Below the pieces are notes generated by a model that saw only the letters and a list, made by a program, of their open reading frames with translations, did no database searches and had not been told where the DNA came from. Made by a program: the position numbers and the translations under genes. From Melitaea cinxia (taxonomy: Eukaryota; Arthropoda; Insecta; Lepidoptera; Nymphalidae): a stretch of 64,000 nt of DNA. Below, piece by piece: positions 40,902-51,790 of this stretch; the first letter of the stretch is position 1; each line of letters begins with the position of its first letter. The DNA is taken from positions 11,932,472-11,996,471 of the forward strand of contig NC_059404.1 in NCBI RefSeq assembly GCF_905220565.1, given 5' to 3'.

Positions 40902-40917
40902 GTACTTGGTATAGTAC
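40902..40917. promoter_or_regulatory. GTAC-N8-GTAC motif 6
   Basis: GTACTTGGTATAGTAC preceded by GTTT, about 40 bp from the right terminal repeat. With motif 1 it places a site near each end. Confidence 0.65.
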
Positions 40918-40974
40918 AGCCGGCAGATATGACTACTGGTGTTAATAAAACACAGGACTTACGAGGTTAAGTTA

Positions 40975-42345
40975 CTAGAAAGATAAACTTACAGAAGACA
41001 TTTTAACAACAGAACGCACTCATGAGTCTTGCAAATAAAAGTTTCTCTATTAGTATTATATATGGCGCTAATATATTACGGTCTTAAGTGACTAGCGACA
41101 TGAATCACACGCTGAGCTGAGTTCACTGCGTCAGAGATTAATCTAAGGTCGCATCTCAGAAACAGGGGAACCGCTTTGGAGTTTCATTCACCTGTATAAA
41201 TTTAAAAATAATAACAACTACACTAACTAATATTAATAATCAATTTTATTAATTATTATAACATTTATACGAAGAAAAAAACAATTGACAGTAACATTTT
41301 TTGTGACATAAACAAATTTGTGAAAGCTCTAGCAGTATTTGATAATTATGTCTACAGCAATTAGCAATATATTGATAGTTTGTTTCTTCAAGATGTTATT
41401 TAAGTCGGTGTATCTGTTTGTCTGTTTGAAGGCAATTATCTCGAAATTGATTTCGGGGTATAGAAGTCTTAGTTGTGTTCATAAAATCAATTTTGTTGTA
41501 TTTTTTTTATACATAAACACATTTACATTTCCATACACATAAAGGCAATCGATAAAAACAAATGCATTGCGTTTTATGTGAAAAATTATTGTATTTAGCA
41601 TCGGAATTACGATTCAGTCTAAAATAAATATTACATATTCAACAATACAACAGTATTCGAAACATACTCTGCCGTTTAACAGTGGTTCAGTGACCGGAGC
41701 CTTTACTCGTATAACGTCCTTTTGTTTGTTAACGTAATTGCTTTGTATAATATTCTGTTCTTAACACTCGGTCAACTCGGTATTGTTGTACAATGGGATA
41801 GCTTTTTTAATATTCGATAGTTCATAATTTTACTTTTTACTTTCAGAGTATCTATTATTACCTACAAGAGAATTCACACAGATTAATATTTTATTTGTTA
41901 TTATATTTTTTTTTGTGTAGGAGTATAAAAATCACAATTATATAATATTTTTTGTTTTTATAAAAAGAATATGAATATTATGAAAGGGAATATTTGTAGA
42001 GAAATTAATTGAGGATATTTTTATGTGAATATAATATGAACTGTATGAATATATGAACTATATTAACTGAAGCTGTGTATGTCGGCCGCTGAAGATCCAG
42101 GCTAATATATTGTCCACTACTTATCCCAAATTTCTCATATAATCGAGAGTGATAAGGATGAAAGGGACGAAGCAATCGCAAGGGAGAGCTAAAACATATC
42201 TAACAACGCTTTGTAGAGAAATTAATTGAAAATAACCTTTTAATGTAAAATTTGCTGTCGTTTTGTAGTTAAAAGTTTTTAACAATAGTATCCACTATAC
42301 TCTCTATCCATTAGGTAGATTAATTTGTAACGATATAGATTTTTG
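40975..42345. other. AT-rich stretch, no gene
   Basis: The 67-codon frame 41339-41542 is hydrophobic but without a recognisable family. No repeats recognised. Confidence 0.35.
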
Positions 42346-42351
42346 ATTGAT

Positions 42352-42655
42352 GCAACGCTCCATGCGTTATTGCAACGGTTACAGCACTGATTTGTTGCTG
42401 TTGTGCTGGCAGTTGCGGGTTCGATCTCCGCACATGACAAACATTCGTATTTTCCATATAGATGTTTGCCGTGGTCTGGGTGTTTGAGCAGTCCTTGTAG
42501 GTCTCCGTGCCTCTAAGAGCACGTTAAATCATCGGTTCCGGTTATTATCGTGTACACCCGATAGCGATCGTTACTCGTAGTAGGGAATATATCCACCAGC
42601 CCTAAGTTCTGATCTTTTTCCTACATGGGAAAAGAGGTTTCGGTGTATATTATAC
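42352..42655 (+). mobile_element. tRNA-derived SINE with distal body
   Basis: Head GCGTTATTGCAACGGTTACA (A-box region) and B box GGGTTCGATCTCC about 45 nt on. The body has TTGCCGTGGTCTGGGTGTTT, GTAGGTCTCCGTGCCTC, CGATAGCGATCGTTACTC and TCCACCAGCCC, and ends TTTTTCCTACATGGGAAAAG. The most complete copy of the family here. Confidence 0.75.
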
Positions 42656-42659
42656 CGGG

Positions 42660-45240
42660 TCATTGGTCATTTAATAGAAAATTACAAATGGGCCTAAATT
42701 ATAATTTTACCTAATTCTATTTGTATTATTTTCTTTTTAAATAAATAATATTCTATACATACTTATATTAAAATAGGATGTCAGCTGATTTTTTAAATTA
42801 AAAACTTTTAACTATTTTATCTATTAGAAGCTACATTATACGTATTCATTAAATCTAAATTCGTATGAAAACGAGTAAAAAGCAACTTTAATATGTAATA
42901 GTGTAGTTAAATGTTCTCTATAGTGAGTATCCATAACATGAAGATCGTGCTACGTGTTCGGACCAAAATACGGCATTCACTGACAGCAGAGTCTCTGGGC
43001 GACACTAATGATGTGTCGACTTGGAACGACTTGCGGCGACAGTGTCTTGATAAAGTTAACAAACGCTTGGTTTAAACTTATTTCAAAAGATGTAGGAATT
43101 GTAAAAATATTATCTGTAGAAAACATTATTTTCGACGTCGTTTTTCATATACTGGAATTTGTTATATTTTGAACGATTCTTTTCAATTTGTAAACGAACT
43201 GAAGAAATATGTATTACACAATAAATGGTAGTAAATTGTCTTTATTAAAAATAAATAAATAATCAATGTATAATAAATCAGCAATGGAAACTACTGGCCT
43301 TTGACAAAAGGCACACTGAGTTTAGAGACATCCTATAACCAGACGAATCAAACAATGCTGTCATAATCACCCAGTTTAACAGGCTAAATAAATAAATAAA
43401 TATAAATATATGCAATACTTCGATGGGTATCAAAAGATACAATTCGTAGAAATAATACTATATTTTTTAATAAAAGTCAACATACCATTCTAGTATACAA
43501 CCTTGTTACTTATTGCTTCAAAGATACTAAAGTGATCAATTTTATATTTTCATATTAATCGCTAGTTACAATTTTGATATCAACTTTACATACTCGTATT
43601 ATACACATAAACGGCCACCAATAGTCACTAGTCCTTTTTTCTTCGAGACGCATATAAAAATAATATTGTTATTAAAGATTAATAGTTAAAGTCATTCATT
43701 AACTTTTTAATAATTATTTGTAAGCTTGTCTTTTTTCTTTGAAATAAGTCGTAAAACATTCTATTTCATATGTAGTTTACTGTTCATGGCAAAATAGAAT
43801 TATATCTCAAATGTCTTGGGAGTTAAGAAGACATTAAACTTATTTAGTTCTTGTTTAGGAACTCGGTGGATTCATGTTTCTTAAAGTTTTGTATTTTTTT
43901 TTTTTTGAATCGTAAACTAAAATTGGCATGAGAACATTTAAAAATAAATCTTGTGTTAAACAATTTACATCGATTCGATCGTGTAAGTCTAATGACGATT
44001 ATGTTTGGGGTTGTACAATTTTGAAAAGATATTTAAAAGAAAATTTGTAATTTTACCATCTCACTATCAATATTTTTATAGACTATTTCAAATATAGCTG
44101 TCACTAAAATATTACACATTCAATATCTGTAGGAAGTTGAAACGAGGTTTCTCATTTGAAATGATATGTATTTTGAGATACACACTTGTGAATTATGTAT
44201 GAGCCTTACAAGTACGCGGTCTGATATATCACTACATCTAATATTATTATATAGTCTGTGTTTTTGTAACAAACGAGTACCGAAGTTTTGACTGCGTTGT
44301 TATTGGTCCACGTAATCAACATTGTGTCCGCTTCACACAAACGCTGTAGTATTATTATGCACACTCATTTGATGCAGCGACTACCTGCGCGTAGCACTTG
44401 TTTTAGTGCGTGAATCAGACGATATTGTTTGTGCGTGAGTCAAAGCGGACATGTTTCCTGTGGTTAAGTGATCTAAGCGCCCTTTGCAATCTATAGAAAA
44501 ACAAATTGTTATATACTATTTGTTTAAATCATTTAAAGATTGTGATTTTAATAGATCATATAATGAAATTTCCGCGATAATAATAATAATAATAATTTCT
44601 TTATTTTAGGTAACAATTGACCCATAAAACAATTCCTCTTAAACAATTCTTATAACAACTAGAAAAATTAATGAATGTCACGACAATTTGTAAAATACAA
44701 TAATAAATAATAATATCACATTAATAATAAACAATACCTAATACAAATAAATAATTTTAACAATAATTTCATTATATTAAAACTAAAACAACTAATTACA
44801 GCAACACAATTTCAAATATGATATTTAATAAAATAGATGTGCATACATATAACGGACACGTAAATTTTACTATTTAAAAATAAAAACATGTACCCAATAA
44901 AAATTATGTTTGTGAATAATGTTGATTTTTTGTAGGTACTACACTGTTAGTACCTATAATTGATACATAAATATAAATATTACCACTGTCGCTAAGCGAC
45001 TCTTCTAAAAATAAAAATAAAATATTATTATTTATTAAATGTTATATTTGTATCGAATTTTAATAAATAACGTCGATGAATACATATTGTTTCCTGTTTT
45101 GTAATCCTCTGGGAATATTTACGTTAATAAAAGTTATTGAATGCGAAATTAAAAATTGTAACGCAAATATTTATCGGACCCCGCGGGCATCCGAAACATC
45201 AAAAGAGTTTTAGCTCGATTTTGTTAATCTTTAAAAAAAA
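42660..45240. other. Long AT-rich stretch; weak inverted repeat at 44325-44460 and TAA run at 44577
   Basis: TGTCCGCTTCACACAAAC near 44326 and GTTTGTGCGTGAGTCAAAGC then GGACAT near 44428-44454 are imperfect inverted repeats that might bound a MITE. A TAATAATAATAATAATAA run at 44577-44596 followed by TTTCTTTATTTTAGGTAACA could be a reversed LINE tail. No gene. Confidence 0.35.
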
Positions 45241-45264
45241 TGCAATATTAAAAGTACACATTGT

Positions 45265-45475
45265 ATTATACCGCATAATTATTCACCGGGTGTACCAATT
45301 TTGATGATTCTTGTTTCAATCGAAAGCTGATGCTTGTCATGTAGTCCCATTTCCCAATTTGATCGATATCTGGTGACAACTTTTCGAGTAATTTTTGATA
45401 ACGCGCAATTACTTTACTTTTTTTTTGTCTACATGATTTTTATTTCGTTGGCGAGAAAACACAATTATATAAACA
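45265..45475 (+). repeat. CCGACTTC-family fragment
   Basis: GGTGTACCAATTTTGATGAT, AATCGAAAGCTGATGCTTGT and the right end CGTTGGCGAGAAAACACAAT match one unit plus the 3' end of the family. It directly abuts the Helitron-like repeat at 45478. Confidence 0.55.
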
Positions 45476-45477
45476 TA

Positions 45478-46085
45478 CTAGCTGCTGCCCGCGACGTCGT
45501 CTGCATGAACGCTATACAGCACCAAAAATACCTACGATTATACCTTTTAAAATAACATTCATTTACCCGTTTCTTCTTTATATTTCATATCTACAGAAAA
45601 ATCTCATAGATGGCGCTGCTTTAAAATTGTCTTGTTTACTTATATTCATTTAATTATGTTTATCGGCTTAGTTACTTATATTGGGTGATTTTTATAGTGT
45701 GAAGCTAGCTTATATAGCATGGTTATTAATATAATAACAACAACATTCAAATATGCGTCGTTAGATTACACGTTGTTACAGAATGCGTTGAGGAAATAAA
45801 GGTTCACTGCTCGTTCCCGGTAGGTGATAGCATGATAATATGTAGCCTATATGTCGAACCGACTTCTAATTATTATTAATAGTCGCGCCAAATTTGAAGT
45901 AAATCCATGCGGTAGTTTTTGAGTTTATCCCGGACATACATACAGACAAACAGACAAACAAACAAAAATTCTAAAAACTATATTTTTGGCTTCGGTATCG
46001 ATTGTAGATCACGCCCCAAGTACTCTTTTAAAAAAATATTCAATGTACAGTTTTGACTTTCCTACCATTTTATTATATGTATTGA
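45478..46085 (-). mobile_element. Helitron-like non-autonomous repeat, about 600 bp
   Basis: CTAGCTGCTGCCCGCGACGT at the left is a reversed Helitron-type 3' end. The right part has GAAGTAAATCCATGCGGTAG, the GACATACATACAGAC run and CTTCGGTATCGATTGTAGAT. Longest member of the family also at 4.0 and 5.5 kb. The right boundary is approximate. Confidence 0.55.
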
Positions 46086-46089
46086 TTAA

Positions 46090-46680
46090 CGCTTCCTAAC
46101 GAACTCATTTATTAAAATATCTGGGGTTACGGATATTTTAGTTTCATAATTAATAAACTAGTATTAGTTTTAGCGGTTATTTCCCAAATGTGTATTTAAT
46201 AATTTACTATATGTTTTAATGTATACGGTAGTTTATTTATTACGGAATCTAATACTTCTATATACGTAATGTAGTACCCAAGCATTTGTGTAAAAATATT
46301 AAGTTCATTATCGTTACTGGCAATGTAACGGTAGATATTTTTTGTAATTAGTAAGTTTAATGGTGCGTGATTAACATATTAGTAAGATTGTCAATAAATT
46401 GCTAAAATAAAACTACACAAATGACTTAAGTGAAGAGATATCAATAAAATTTGATTTCTACCCTTCTAATCGATTATACTTCTGATATTTGTAAAATCAT
46501 TAATCGCTATTAAAATAGAAAAGCTAAGAACAAATTTTGAATTAACTATTTATTTTCAACAACAATGTACCGTAAAAAAATTCTTCTGATATATAATCCA
46601 CACATTCTCGATCACCATTCTTATCCACCTACCTGCAGTTGAGCAGCATGGTCTATTAAGCTTCAACCCTTTACCTTTAA
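46090..46680. other. AT-rich stretch ending in a SINE fragment
   Basis: 46615-46680 contains ACCTGCAGTTGAGCAGCATG, GTCTATTAAGCTTCAACCC, matching the distal SINE body in plus orientation. The remainder is unrecognised. Confidence 0.4.
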
Positions 46681-46694
46681 TTATGTCTTCATAT

Positions 46695-49600
46695 AAGAGA
46701 ATTTATTTTATTTATTTATTCTTAATGTACACCAAAATACAGACACATATAAAGAAAGACACAATAGAAGATGTACAAAGGCGATCTTATCGCCAAATAG
46801 CGATCTCTTCCAGATAACCTTTGGGTACAGGACACGATACAGTAGCAGCGGTTAAGGTGTGCAAAAATTAAGGAGTAAAGATCAATTATAAATAGGTAAA
46901 AACTACGATATGATAAACTTACATAATTATTAAAAAAAAAAAAAAAAAAAGAAAAAAACATATAAATAAGTAAATATTTTAGTATATAATGTATGAAACT
47001 CATATATACACACATACATACATATAACATACACATACATAATTACATTGAGGCATACATATATTTACATAATAATATGCATAAAAAAAAAATAATTAGA
47101 TACATAAAATATACATTAACAATAATTATTTACAAATAATAATATATAAATATCATATAAATAAATGTTATTAACGATATGTAGATAGAAAATGTTTTTT
47201 AACACGTCGTTTAAAAATATCAATGGACTCTGCTTGGCGAATGTCTCGCGGGAGGGCATTCCACAGTTTTACGGCCTTAACACAAAAAGATTTGCTGTAA
47301 CATTGACTGTGCGATATAGGATGTTTAAGTCTGTTGTCACCCTGAGAACGAAGGCCCAACGTACTGGGCACGTCCGAGCCGAGAAAAGTAAAACATTTTT
47401 TTAGGTATGGGGGAGTAGTGGGATGGAAAAGGATAGAGTAGAGAAAAGATAGAAGATGTAAGTTGCGGCGTTCTCTTATTTTAAGCCAGTTAAGCTGTGC
47501 TCGATAATCTGAGATATGATCGTACTTTCTTAAACCAAATATGAATCTGATGATCATGTTTTGAAGGCGTTCAAGTTTATTAAGGAGAGTTTCAGACAGG
47601 TCAGAGTAGCAGACATCAGCGTAATCAAGAATAGGGAAAAGAAGTGTGTGGGCAAGTGATATTTTAGTTTTGATAGGCAAGAAATTTTTCCACTTTCTCA
47701 ATGTGCCGATTGCAGCATATATTTTGCGACTGATCTCAGCAACTTGAGGTCTCCAAGAAAGTGTGCTGTCTAGAATAAGGCCTAGATTTTTGATACTATC
47801 ATGAAATTCTAATTTCGAGCCACCAAAACAGACAGGAGGAAGATAGGAAACATCTATTTTGGATATCTGTATAGAATTACCTATTATGGAAATTTGCGAC
47901 TTATTAGGATTTATCGACAGTCCATACGATTTACACCAAGAACATATAACTGCAAGTTCCTTGTTAACACGACCAATTGCTGTAGCCATATCGTCAACAG
48001 GAGTTGTCAGATAGATCTGCAAGTCATCAGCATATAAATGAAAAGGAAGAGAAAGAATATAAGTTAAAGAATTAATAAATATGGAGAACAGAAGAGGGGA
48101 AAGAACACCACCCTGAGGTACTCCAGCTCTGAGACGGCTGCATGAAGAGAGCTTGTCAATGGTTCGAATTCTTTGTGCGCGATCATAAAGATAGGAACGG
48201 AACCAATTAACAGCATCTGGTGAGAAATTTAAGTTTTCGAAAATTGCGAGGAGAATGTCATGGTCAACAGTGTTAAATGCGTTCGAAAAGTCTAATAGAA
48301 CAATAACTGTGACCTGCTGCTTATCAATCCCAAGCCTCATGTCGTCACATATTTTAGCAAGAGCCGAAACAGTGCTGTGCCCAGGGCGGAAACCAGACTG
48401 GAAAGGACTGAGGATATTATTCTCATGTAAGTAGTGCGTTAGTTGCTTATGAACGATTCTTTCAAGAACCTTGGACAAGAATGGTAGCACGGAAATCGGT
48501 CTATAATGAGTGTGTGAGGAGGGGTTGGAAAGCTTAGGAATAGGAATGACATGAGCAAGACGCCATAACTCAGGAAAAGTATTAGATGAAAGAGAATGAT
48601 TGAAAATATTGCAAATGATAGGAAGAACTGTGTTTATAGATAAAGTGATCATTCGTCGGCTCACTCCATCACAACCAATGGCATCCGATTTAATAGCCTG
48701 GACATGCTTGTAGACATCCTCTATATCGACAGAATGAAAACGGAATGGAGTATTATTTATTTTTGACCGAAGAGAAATTTCAGCAATAGTATTGTCTCTA
48801 ACACTAGGAGTCAAAACATCAACAGTGGTGAAATAGTTGTTGAGTGTGTCAAGATCAGTTGATTTACAAATATTATCACGTTGCCTCCCAATCCCTAATG
48901 TGTTCAGAAACTTCCAAACATCAGAAGTACTTTTGTTGTTTATGGAATTATTTATAGAATTGCGTTGTGCATCTCTACAGATTCTATTGCATCGGTTTCG
49001 TAGCTTTTTGTATCTAGTGAGATTATCTTCAGTAGGGTTAAGCTTAAATTTCGACTTGGATGTGTTGCGTTTAACCATAAGTGCCTTAATATCTTCAGTT
49101 AACCACGGTGCAGGGAGATGTTTAAGTTTGACTGGACGTAAAGGAGCATGAATATCAAATAATTGAGTTAGAAGAGAATTAAAAATATTAAGTTTATCAC
49201 TTACGGCTGGAGCGCTTAAAACACTAGTCCAGTCAATACCACTCAAGTCACGCTGAAAAGTCTCAGTATTAAAGTTCTTAAAACTTCTTCGCATCACAAC
49301 AGTTGGTTTTGGTTTGGGTGCACGAATTTTATAAGATAAGTATACTAAGTCATGATACGAAAAACCCTCAGCAGGAAATTGACCATGTAAGTTCACTCGT
49401 TCCGGAGCCGAAACAATCATCAAGTCCAATTGCGACGGCACACAGTTCGGAAAAAAATGTGTTGCGTTGGTAGGGAGAAGACAAAGGTTCGCACTGTTAA
49501 TAATATTTTTTAATCGATGTGCACGGTGATCATTTCTTAATATACAAGTGTTAAAGTCACCCATAATAATTGTGTGATCTACACATAAAGTATACCTTTC

Positions 49601-50125
49601 CAACAAGCTCTCAAATGTATCAAAGTAGCTAATATGCATAGAAGGACTATAATAAACACCAAGTAAGACTTTGAGATTACCAAAAAGAATTTCAATAAAA
49701 ATATGTTCAGCAGATTCAGAGTACTGTGACGGAGATTTGTCAAGAATGGAAAATGAAATGTGGCTGCGCAAATAGATCGCAACCCCTCCGCCACCCTTTC
49801 CAGTTCTATCGTTTCGAATTAAGTGAAAGCCTGGCAAAGCATACGAGGTAGAAGGCAAATTTGGTTTCAGAAATGTTTCGGAAATTAGTATAGCATGTAT
49901 ATTCTTGACATTAAAGCTTGCTAAAAGATCGTGATAGTGAGAAGGTATACTTTGCGCGTTTATGTGAACCAGGTTAAAATTTTTGGAAGAAGTAGAAAAG
50001 GTAGAATCTAAAAGTGAATCAAGTGACAAAGACATACTATGGAAGCTATCTTCTGTTGTAGTGGATGCACTAAGGGATGATACGCCATCATTAAGATTAC
50101 TAATACATTCATCAATATCATTCAT
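46695..50125 (-). mobile_element. Intact L2/CR1-group LINE
   Basis: Minus strand: a single 984-codon frame (50125-47171), a 470-bp AT-rich 3' UTR, then the family 3' end CAAAGGTTATCTGGAAGAG, hairpin at 46804-46789 (ATCGC-TATTTG-GCGAT), AAGATCGCC, TTGGTGTACATTAAG and an AATAAATAAATAAA tail. Five truncated relatives lie at 6.4, 20.0, 27.1, 28.7 and 60.7 kb. The 5' end beyond 50125 is not resolved and no target duplication was found. Confidence 0.85.
47171..50125 (-). CDS. Endonuclease-reverse transcriptase of L2/CR1-group LINE
   Basis: The start is ATG at 50125. An AP-type endonuclease covers about residues 50-265, with NLVHINAQSI, LISETFLK, IIMGDFN (about 187-192), SQLDLMIVS and FSYHDLVYL in place of the SDH box. 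The RT domain is about 480-770, with YRPISVLPFLSKVLER, FQSGFRPGHST, VLLDFSNAFNTVDHDIL, AGVPQGGVLSP and YADD (698-701). The C-terminus has LLFPILDYADVCY, LNWLKIRERRNLH and VKLWNALPRDIR, standard for CR1/L2-type proteins. No stop or shift is seen. No separate gag-like ORF1 was found upstream. The protein nicks target DNA and copies its own RNA from the nick. Confidence 0.9.
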   Translation of the reverse strand: MNDIDECISNLNDGVSSLSASTTTEDSFHSMSLSLDSLLDSTFSTSSKNFNLVHINAQSIPSHYHDLLASFNVKNIHAILISETFLKPNLPSTSYALPGFHLIRNDRTGKGGGGVAIYLRSHISFSILDKSPSQYSESAEHIFIEILFGNLKVLLGVYYSPSMHISYFDTFESLLERYTLCVDHTIIMGDFNTCILRNDHRAHRLKNIINSANLCLLPTNATHFFPNCVPSQLDLMIVSAPERVNLHGQFPAEGFSYHDLVYLSYKIRAPKPKPTVVMRRSFKNFNTETFQRDLSGIDWTSVLSAPAVSDKLNIFNSLLTQLFDIHAPLRPVKLKHLPAPWLTEDIKALMVKRNTSKSKFKLNPTEDNLTRYKKLRNRCNRICRDAQRNSINNSINNKSTSDVWKFLNTLGIGRQRDNICKSTDLDTLNNYFTTVDVLTPSVRDNTIAEISLRSKINNTPFRFHSVDIEDVYKHVQAIKSDAIGCDGVSRRMITLSINTVLPIICNIFNHSLSSNTFPELWRLAHVIPIPKLSNPSSHTHYRPISVLPFLSKVLERIVHKQLTHYLHENNILSPFQSGFRPGHSTVSALAKICDDMRLGIDKQQVTVIVLLDFSNAFNTVDHDILLAIFENLNFSPDAVNWFRSYLYDRAQRIRTIDKLSSCSRLRAGVPQGGVLSPLLFSIFINSLTYILSLPFHLYADDLQIYLTTPVDDMATAIGRVNKELAVICSWCKSYGLSINPNKSQISIIGNSIQISKIDVSYLPPVCFGGSKLEFHDSIKNLGLILDSTLSWRPQVAEISRKIYAAIGTLRKWKNFLPIKTKISLAHTLLFPILDYADVCYSDLSETLLNKLERLQNMIIRFIFGLRKYDHISDYRAQLNWLKIRERRNLHLLSFLYSILFHPTTPPYLKKCFTFLGSDVPSTLGLRSQGDNRLKHPISHSQCYSKSFCVKAVKLWNALPRDIRQAESIDIFKRRVKKHFLSTYR

Positions 50126-50560
50126 TATAAAAAGTATAATATAATAATAAAATATAAATGTATATAAATTTATATATATATATATAAATATAATAAATTA
50201 AATTAATAATAATAAAAATACTTTTATAAGTTAATATACCAAAATATCAAAAACAAAACATTATGTTACCTACCGGCAGTAAAAGTACTAAATTCAACTA
50301 ATTCTAAATAGTACAAAAATAACATGGAAAAATTCAACTACCAACAATATTATAAAATAACAAAGTGAAACTTTAAAAGGAACATTAAAAAAAATAATAA
50401 CTATTAACAAAGAGACATGAAGAATTCTAAACCTAATAACCCATAAAACAGTTTATCTGGGTATACTATACACTACTATAATAATATATTAACTAAGGCG
50501 GAACAGCAAGAATCCAAGGCAAAACAAATAGTGATTGAGTAACCTTAATGTTAATGTCAT
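50126..50560. other. AT-rich spacer between two head-to-head LINEs
   Basis: Contains an AT dinucleotide run at about 50165-50185 and no coding frame. It probably includes the 5' UTR of the minus-strand LINE and the flank into which the plus-strand LINE inserted. Confidence 0.5.
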
Positions 50561-50694
50561 TTGTCATACATGTGTGAAAAGCGCGGGAACTTTGAAGTGA
50601 AAAGGCGGTCTTTTTTTTTCAAAAATATTTTATTAATTTTATAATTCATTCACTGGAGTTTTTTATAAATAAATACTTATAAATTAATCAAGAG

Positions 50695-51780
50695 ATGGGG
50701 AGAAGTAAGAAAAGGAAAAAGAAGGAGGAAGGTAACGCTGAGGACGACTCGTTGAGCTCCGACTCCGAGTCCATAAAATCTGTTGAGCTAACAGACGCCG
50801 AAAGGTATGCCCCGTTTCGGGTAGCCGATTACGTGCGGCACTACCCTGAGAACGGGGGTAATTTTGACTATATTGTATTCCTGGAGAGTACAGAGGCTGA
50901 CAAGCCAATCGGAACAAGAGACATGATGACACTCGCTAATAGCATAAAAAAATATAATAAAGGCGTGAAACAACTAAAACGCATTAATAAAAGTAAAGTT
51001 GGAGTTATCTTTGATAGACCTGCTTTTGCTAACGCGGTCTTAGGCAACAAAAAATATCTTGATGGGTACAAACTTAAAGCTTCCCTTCCGGCTGCCGCTA
51101 CAGAGGTCACTGGGGTAATTTCTCATGTGCCTATAGAATTATCCAATAAAGAAATATATTCAGCTCTAACTAGCACGAAAAATATTATATCTATACGAAG
51201 ATTTATGCGACGTGTAAGAGAAAATGGAGAAATAAAATTAATCCCCACAAAAACAATTTCTATAACCTTTTCCTGTCCCAATTTACCAGATAGTGTGGAC
51301 CTCAACAGCTGGCGGTTCGAAGTACGGCAGTACATCCCGCCAGTAAAGCAGTGTCTAAAGTGTTTAAGGTATGGTCATATTGCAAAATTCTGTAAAAATT
51401 CACAAAGATGCAGCATTTGTGGCGAAGGTCACAATTTTAAAGATTGTCAGACTCCTTATACCGCAGCCAGTTGCTGTCACTGCTCTGGCAATCACATTGC
51501 CATATCCCCTGCATGCCCTGTTAAAAAAGAAAAAATCCAGCTTAACAGAGATAAATTTCAGAAAAAAAGCTTTGTTGATGTTTTAAACAGCTCTCACTTT
51601 CCATCATTAAACAAAACTGATCAGTTCTTATCTCTTTTAAATTCCGAAATAATACTCAAATCTATTACAGAAGCTTTAGTAAAACTTATAACACTAAACA
51701 AAAATAATGAAATACCTATCTCTTCCCAAAATATTAAAAATGTCCTGCAAGATACATTAAAAAAGGTTACTAATAAATAA
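50695..51780 (+). CDS. ORF1 gag-like nucleic-acid-binding protein of I-group LINE
   Basis: 361 codons from ATG at 50695. A basic N-terminus (MGRSKKRKKKEEG) is followed by an acidic Ser-rich patch. The middle is RNA-binding-like. Three Cys/His knuckles lie near residues 222-280: CLKCLRYGHIAKFC, CSICGEGHNFKDC and CCHCSGNHIAISPAC. It coats element RNA and escorts it to the nucleus in known I elements; that role is transferred from the family. It ends TAA at 51780, 10 nt before the ORF2 ATG, so ORF2 may be read by reinitiation. Confidence 0.88.
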   Translation: MGRSKKRKKKEEGNAEDDSLSSDSESIKSVELTDAERYAPFRVADYVRHYPENGGNFDYIVFLESTEADKPIGTRDMMTLANSIKKYNKGVKQLKRINKSKVGVIFDRPAFANAVLGNKKYLDGYKLKASLPAAATEVTGVISHVPIELSNKEIYSALTSTKNIISIRRFMRRVRENGEIKLIPTKTISITFSCPNLPDSVDLNSWRFEVRQYIPPVKQCLKCLRYGHIAKFCKNSQRCSICGEGHNFKDCQTPYTAASCCHCSGNHIAISPACPVKKEKIQLNRDKFQKKSFVDVLNSSHFPSLNKTDQFLSLLNSEIILKSITEALVKLITLNKNNEIPISSQNIKNVLQDTLKKVTNK

Positions 51781-51790
51781 TTTGTACTTT

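Larger units (their letters stand above)
39300..40966 (+). mobile_element. piggyBac-type transposon, internally degraded
   Basis: TTAA at 39296-39299 and 40967-40970 flanks exact 12-bp inverted termini: CCTCGTAAGTCC (39300-39311) and GGACTTACGAGG (40955-40966). TTAA target and CC-starting ends are the piggyBac signature. Inside are the first exons of a transposase gene, then about 600 bp of AT-rich DNA with no catalytic domain, so the core was lost. Six 16-bp GTAC-N8-GTAC motifs are spread over the element. A poly(A) retroelement tail is nested at 39934-40096. Confidence 0.85.

Noticed and set aside
44325..44460. MITE with inverted ends near TGTCCGCTT
   Set aside because: The arms match only in patches and no target duplication was found.
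47192..49151. Plus-strand frames of 70-104 codons
   Set aside because: Antisense shadows of the L2/CR1-group ORF.
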